Assembly: GCF_004023625.1 (NCBI RefSeq)
Contig: NZ_RPDJ01000051.1
Span: forward strand, 1 to 52,705
Origin: Streptomyces cavernae
Lineage (GTDB): Bacteria > Actinomycetota > Actinomycetes > Streptomycetales > Streptomycetaceae
Length of the DNA: 52,705 bases
Reading direction: 5' to 3'
Every line of letters begins with the position of its first letter. Position 1 is the first letter of the stretch. The notes beneath the pieces are model-generated. The model saw nothing but the letters and a program-made list of their open reading frames with translations. It was not told the DNA's origin and searched no databases. Position numbers and translations under genes: made by a program. Shown one piece after another: positions 49,450-52,705 of this stretch.

Positions 49450-51086
49450 CCACCGGCCCTCATCCCGGTCGGTTGCGCCGCGACGAGGACACCGGTCGGT
49501 TGCGCCGCGACGAGGACACCGGTCGGTTGCGCCGCCACGAGGCCACCGGTCGGCAGCGCCGCGACGTGGCCACCGGTCGGCAGCGCCGCGGAAAGGACGA
49601 AGGGCAGGGCGGTACGGCCACCGACGAACAACGGCCGCGGGTCAGGGCGTTCGGGCTGCGCACGCGGCTGTTGCTCGCCTTCCTGCTGGTCGCCGCCGTC
49701 AGCGCCGGTACGACGGCCGCGCTGACCTACCGTGAGGCCCGCACCGCGGTGCTGAGGACCGCCCAGGACACGGCGGTCTCGTCGTTCCGCGACCACGTCC
49801 AGCAGACGGGCTTCTCCCTGCCCGTGCGGAAGGAGGGCATGGAGGAGGTCCTGCGTGACCTCGCCCGCAAGGGCAAGCCGCGGCCCTGGGTGGTGTTCGC
49901 CGAGTACGGTTCGCTCCGCGCCTCGTCGGGCGAGAACCCCGTCTCCACCGTCATCACACCCGAACTGCGCCGCGCCGCGCGGGCCAACCCCCGCGGCGCC
50001 TTCGAGCGGGTCGTCAAGGACGGCGTTCCCTACCTGACCATCGCCATGCCCACAGTCTTCAAGACAAGCCCCGGCAGCGTGCTGCCCACCGGACTCGTCC
50101 TGTACGCCGTCATGCGGATGGCCGACGAGCAGGTCAACGTCGACGCCCTCCTCATGGCCGCCCGGGACGGTGCCCTGCCCGGCCTCGCCGTCGCGCTGAT
50201 ACCCGGCCTGATCGCCGCGCGTAGTGTGCTGCGCCCGGTGAGGGAACTGCGCCAGGCGGCCCGGAGCATGGGCAGCGGCAGACTCGACACCCGGATCCGG
50301 GTGCGCGGCAGCGACGAACTGGCGGACCTGGCCCGCACCTTCAACGAGTCGGCGGGCCAACTGGAGGGGTCCGTGCGTGAACTGCGTGAGGCCGAGGAGC
50401 GTGCCCGCCGCTTCGCCTCCGACGTCTCGCACGAACTGCGCACCCCCCTCGCCGGAATGCTTGCCGTCACAGAGGTTCTCGAAGAGGACGCGGAGGGCCT
50501 GGGCGCCGACACCGCCCGCGCGCTCCGGCTGGTCAGCGCGGAGACCGGAAAGCTCGCCGTGCTCGTCGAGGACCTGATGGAGATGTCCCGCTTCGACGCC
50601 CGCGCGGCCGAGCTGAATGACGACGAGGTCGATGTCGCCGAGGCCATCCGCAAGACCCTGCAGAACCGGTACTGGACCGACGACCGGGTCGGTGTGCAAC
50701 TGCCCGACGGCATCCGGGCCCGGCTCGACCCGCGCCGCTTCGACGTCGTGATCGCCAACCTCGTCGGCAACGCCCTGAAGCACGGCGGCGCGCCCGTCAC
50801 GGTACGCCTGTGCACCGAGGTACGGTCCCCGGGCACGCCCGTGCTGATCACCGAGGTCATGGACAGCGGACCCGGCATTCAGCCCGAGGTGCTCCCGCAC
50901 ATCTTCGACCGCTTCTACAAGGCCGATGCGGCCCGCACCCGCTCGGCGGGCAGCGGCCTGGGGCTGGCGATCACCCTGGAGAACGTGAAGCTGCACGGCG
51001 GAACGATCCGTGCGGGGAACCGGCCCGGGGGCGGTGCCGTCTTCACCGTCGAGATACCGCTGCACGCGGAGGAGGCCGGCGGATGA
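49446..51086 (+). CDS. Sensor histidine kinase with basic N-terminal repeat
   Basis: 546 residues, GTG 49446 overlapping the regulator stop. N-terminus holds five 9-residue repeats of TGRLRRDED-like sequence (about 7-51), then TM1 (RLLLAFLLVAAVSAGTTAALT), an outer domain (about 130 residues), TM2 (GALPGLAVALIPGLIAAR), HAMP, H box (FASDVSHELRTPLAGML), N box (NLVGNALKHGG), and G boxes (DSGPGI, GSGLGLAI). The Arg-rich repeat before TM1 should be cytoplasmic. The next gene, a lipoprotein, starts within its stop codon. Confidence 0.95.
   Translation: MTTGPHPGRLRRDEDTGRLRRDEDTGRLRRHEATGRQRRDVATGRQRRGKDEGQGGTATDEQRPRVRAFGLRTRLLLAFLLVAAVSAGTTAALTYREARTAVLRTAQDTAVSSFRDHVQQTGFSLPVRKEGMEEVLRDLARKGKPRPWVVFAEYGSLRASSGENPVSTVITPELRRAARANPRGAFERVVKDGVPYLTIAMPTVFKTSPGSVLPTGLVLYAVMRMADEQVNVDALLMAARDGALPGLAVALIPGLIAARSVLRPVRELRQAARSMGSGRLDTRIRVRGSDELADLARTFNESAGQLEGSVRELREAEERARRFASDVSHELRTPLAGMLAVTEVLEEDAEGLGADTARALRLVSAETGKLAVLVEDLMEMSRFDARAAELNDDEVDVAEAIRKTLQNRYWTDDRVGVQLPDGIRARLDPRRFDVVIANLVGNALKHGGAPVTVRLCTEVRSPGTPVLITEVMDSGPGIQPEVLPHIFDRFYKADAARTRSAGSGLGLAITLENVKLHGGTIRAGNRPGGGAVFTVEIPLHAEEAGG
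49464..49598 (+). repeat. 27-bp coding tandem repeat, five units
   Basis: Units start at 49464, 49491, 49518, 49545 and 49572, each beginning CCGGTCGGTTGCGCCGC or CCGGTCGGCAGCGCCGC. Units 1 and 2 are the same but for one base. The period keeps the reading frame and gives 9 residues per unit. Confidence 0.9.
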
Positions 51087-51733
51087 GGCGTGCGCGGACG
51101 CGTCGGCGTGCGGCAGCCGTCGCCGTCGTGGCCGCCGTACCGCTGCTCGGTGGCTGCGGTATCCAGGAGACCGACGTCATCGAGGCGGGCGGTCCCGCCT
51201 CCGTCCAGGCCTTCCTCAACCGTGAGTACGACATACTGCTCTTCTTCCGTTCCCCCGACGGAGGGCTGGCCCCTGTGATCCGGACGCCCGCGAGCTCGTC
51301 CGTGTTCGACGGGTACGTCGAGGAAGGCTCCGGAGACCAGAACCCCGGCGAAACGGCCGGGCGGGTGCCGACCGAGAAGGTCGTCCTGGCGTTGCTCGGC
51401 GGTCCGCAGGAGGAAGACCTGGCCGTCGGCCTGGGCACCTCCCTTCCCGCCGCCCACCCCGGCGGGACCGTCGAGGTCGAGCGCTCCCCGGGCGGCAGGG
51501 TCACGACCCGCCTGCCCTTCGCCCTGGGGGGACTGGACAGCACTGCTCTACGTCAGCTGACCTGCACGATCGCCTACAGCCAGGACGCCGACGGCCAGGT
51601 CGTCGTGGAGCTGAGGGGACAGGACGGGGTATCGAGGTCCGGCACCTGCGGACTCGCCCCCGGCAACACCGGGAAGGCAACCGCGGAGACCGGAACCCGG
51701 GCACGGACCACGCCGCCCGGCACGACCGGCTGA
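51083..51733 (+). CDS. Lipoprotein of the two-component operon
   Basis: 216 residues, ATG 51083 in an ATGA overlap with the kinase stop, with GGAGGAGG upstream. Arg-rich n-region, h-region AVAVVAAVPLL, lipobox LLGGC (C25). The mature part resembles small sporulation/germination GerMN-like or LpqB-like lipoproteins (PTEKVVLALLGGPQEEDLAVGLGTSLP, LRQLTCTIAYS); this is a guess. Likely a sensor partner or output of the neighbouring kinase. Ends in a Thr/Pro tail. Confidence 0.85.
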   Translation: MRRARTRRRAAAVAVVAAVPLLGGCGIQETDVIEAGGPASVQAFLNREYDILLFFRSPDGGLAPVIRTPASSSVFDGYVEEGSGDQNPGETAGRVPTEKVVLALLGGPQEEDLAVGLGTSLPAAHPGGTVEVERSPGGRVTTRLPFALGGLDSTALRQLTCTIAYSQDADGQVVVELRGQDGVSRSGTCGLAPGNTGKATAETGTRARTTPPGTTG

Positions 51734-51853
51734 GAACGCGTCGCAGGGGGCGGCTGACCGGGGTTCGACGGGGGTACGCCCGTCCCCTCGCCGCCATGCT
51801 CACCCAGAGCAGCCGATACTGCGCGACCTGGACCGTGAAGACGAGACGGCCGG

Positions 51854-51912
51854 GCTCCCAGCAACGACAAGCCCGCTACCAGCGGAGAAAGCGCTGGTAG
51901 CGGGCTGGGAGC
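51854..51912. terminator. Long stem-loop after the lipoprotein operon
   Basis: GCCCGCTACCAGCG (51871-51884) pairs with CGCTGGTAGCGGGC (51892-51905), loop GAGAAAG; GCTCCCA (51854-51860) pairs with TGGGAGC (51906-51912) over a ten-base left bulge. About 120 bp after the stop codon. A further hairpin with TTCGG loop follows at 51924-51953. Probably ends the operon; no T-tract. Confidence 0.7.
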
Positions 51913-51923
51913 GGAAGAGCAAG

Positions 51924-51953
51924 AAGGACCGCCCTTCGGGGGCGGGCGTCCTT
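51924..51953. terminator. Hairpin with TTCGG-type loop
   Basis: AAGGAC and GCCC on the left pair with GGGC and GTCCTT on the right around TTCGG, with a small internal mismatch. Second of two stacked stems behind the operon. Confidence 0.5.
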
Positions 51954-52011
51954 GGGGCGCCATCGCGGGTGGGAGTTCCGGCGCTGCGGGCGGCTACTGG
52001 GTAGTGGGTAG

Positions 52012-52044
52012 CTGGGTAGTGGGGGTGTCCGCCCCACTAGCCAG
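52012..52044. other. Stem-loop in gene-free region
   Basis: CTGGGTAGTGGGG (52012-52024) pairs with CCCCACTAGCCAG (52032-52044) apart from one mismatch; loop GTGTCCG. The word GGGTAGT is repeated just upstream, so alternative pairings are possible. No match to a known RNA family was recognised. Confidence 0.5.
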
Positions 52045-52130
52045 TAGCACGGGTGCAGGGGCACGGCATTTGGGCGCCGGGCGTCCGTCGGCCGGGTACG
52101 AGCCGGTAGGTGACGGCGCCCCCCGCGTTC

Positions 52131-52232
52131 CTGACACCCTCTGACAGTCAGGCACCGCGTGTGCCTAGGGCATGCGATCTGACACCCGGCCTGCCCCTCC
52201 CAGTGACGTTGGCTGACACCGAGCCTGACACC
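52131..52232. repeat. CTGACACC direct repeats
   Basis: CTGACACC occurs four times (52131, 52179, 52213, 52225) and CTGACAGT once (52141), all in the same direction, in about 100 bp. Could be a cluster of binding sites. No gene overlaps it. Confidence 0.65.
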
Positions 52233-52251
52233 GCTCCCCCGTGTGGGACTC

Positions 52252-52303
52252 AGGACGGCAGTCCAGGCGGGCGCACCGCCGCTCCCGCCTGGACTGCCGT
52301 CCT
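52252..52303. other. Perfect 20-bp inverted repeat
   Basis: AGGACGGCAGTCCAGGCGGG (52252-52271) and its exact complement (52284-52303) around a 12-base loop. Far from any stop codon (over 500 bp after the lipoprotein gene), so an ordinary terminator is doubtful. Could be a structured RNA or a leftover mobile-element end. Confidence 0.75.
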
Positions 52304-52342
52304 CAAATTGCCTTCCAAGGGGCAGATGGCCGCCGCCGACAC

Positions 52343-52376
52343 CAAGAAGAGCACGCGGCGCCGGGTGCTCTTCTTG
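52343..52376. other. Perfect 12-bp inverted repeat
   Basis: CAAGAAGAGCAC (52343-52354) and GTGCTCTTCTTG (52365-52376) around GCGGCGCCGG, itself nearly self-complementary. The T-rich right end (CTTCTTGCTTG) would fit an intrinsic terminator read rightwards. Confidence 0.6.
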
Positions 52377-52561
52377 CTTGTGCGGGCGGTGACGGGGCTC
52401 CATGAAAATCCTCAACCCCTGCTCGGGGTGCCATGACGGGACACCAAGGGCGAGGGACCGTCCGATAGCCCGTCAGGGTCCCCGGGTGGTGGGTAGTTGC
52501 ACATGCCGTAGCGGCATGTGGTGTCGTCGAGGGCACCACAGTACGAAAGGCCCTGTCTGAG

Positions 52562-52705
52562 ATGTACCCCTTCGTCACGCCTCCCCGCGACGTCAAGATC
52601 GGCGATGCCGCCGCCTTCGCCGGAACCACCCCGCGCGCCATTCGTCACTACCACCAGATCGGTCTGCTGCCGGAGCCCGAGCGAGGCGGAGACGGACGCC
52701 GCCGC
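52562..52705 (+). CDS. MerR-family transcriptional regulator (N-terminus, cut by window end)
   Basis: The 48 codons from ATG 52562 to the window edge read DVKIGDAAAFAGTTPRAIRH followed by YHQIGLLPEPER, a classic MerR winged helix start. The remainder lies outside. Start choice is provisional; the upstream bases (GAAAGGCCCTGTCTG) hold a weak ribosome site. Confidence 0.88.
   Translation, partial: MYPFVTPPRDVKIGDAAAFAGTTPRAIRHYHQIGLLPEPERGGDGRRR

Noticed and set aside
50810..51082. N-terminal extension of the lipoprotein frame
   Set aside because: The signal peptide and lipobox begin at ATG 51083 with a strong ribosome site; the earlier part is the shadow of the kinase gene.

Overview
The window looks like chromosomal DNA of a Streptomyces or a very close relative. 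GC content is very high throughout, GTG and TTG starts are common, ATGA/GTGA stop-start overlaps are frequent, and the recR-ybaB, aspartokinase/aspartate-semialdehyde dehydrogenase and FemX-MurJ gene sets match actinomycete types. It opens inside the 3' part of a 5S rRNA gene, so it starts at the end of an rRNA operon, and it closes inside the start of a MerR-family regulator gene.

Layout. 1-145: 5S rRNA end and its terminator. 219-4091 (minus): ABC exporter ATPase and permease with a NarL-type two-component pair, one coupled operon. 4178-4735: GNAT acetyltransferase. 4924-12184 (minus): a type IV secretion-like locus with VirB2-like, VirB8-like and VirB6/TrbL-like membrane proteins, an SCO6880-family protein, a VirB4-like ATPase and a VirD4-like protein with a degenerate P-loop. 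No relaxase, integrase or att site was seen. 12379-19026 (minus): a Pro/Ala-rich membrane protein (3' end probably frameshifted), a two-TM protein with a PstS-like outer domain, and a receptor Ser/Thr kinase. 19125-20326 (minus): MarR regulator and DJ-1/PfpI protein behind a perfect palindrome. 20489-22850: class III aminotransferase and GntR regulator. 23339-26944: conserved hypothetical, SLATT membrane protein (minus), YbaB, RecR, DUF5063 protein.

27174-27911: TauE/SafE-type permease broken by two frameshifts. 28230-30929: secreted SgcJ/EcaC-like protein and an OmpR-type two-component pair. 31321-33706: aspartokinase and aspartate-semialdehyde dehydrogenase, the entry to lysine/threonine/methionine/diaminopimelate synthesis. 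34304-36588: SigE-like sigma factor with a membrane partner. 36682-42420: SURF1, S9 peptidase, NTF2-like protein, double-TrkA_N membrane protein. 42602-44019: a second sigma factor with membrane partner. 44129-44476: remnant of a LysR regulator. 44473-48745: lipoprotein L,D-transpeptidase, FemX and MurJ, a peptidoglycan group. 48769-51733: OmpR regulator, sensor kinase and lipoprotein operon. 51734-52561: about 830 bp without a gene, rich in long stem-loops and a repeated CTGACACC motif.

Two themes stand out. One is the relaxase-less secretion-like locus with the unusual sensor/kinase genes beside it. The other is that short tandem repeats (period about 16-21 bp) sit just behind stop codons of many genes, in one case clearly copied from the gene's own 3' end. 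All functions are inferred from reading the translated sequence and recalled family features; no searches were run.
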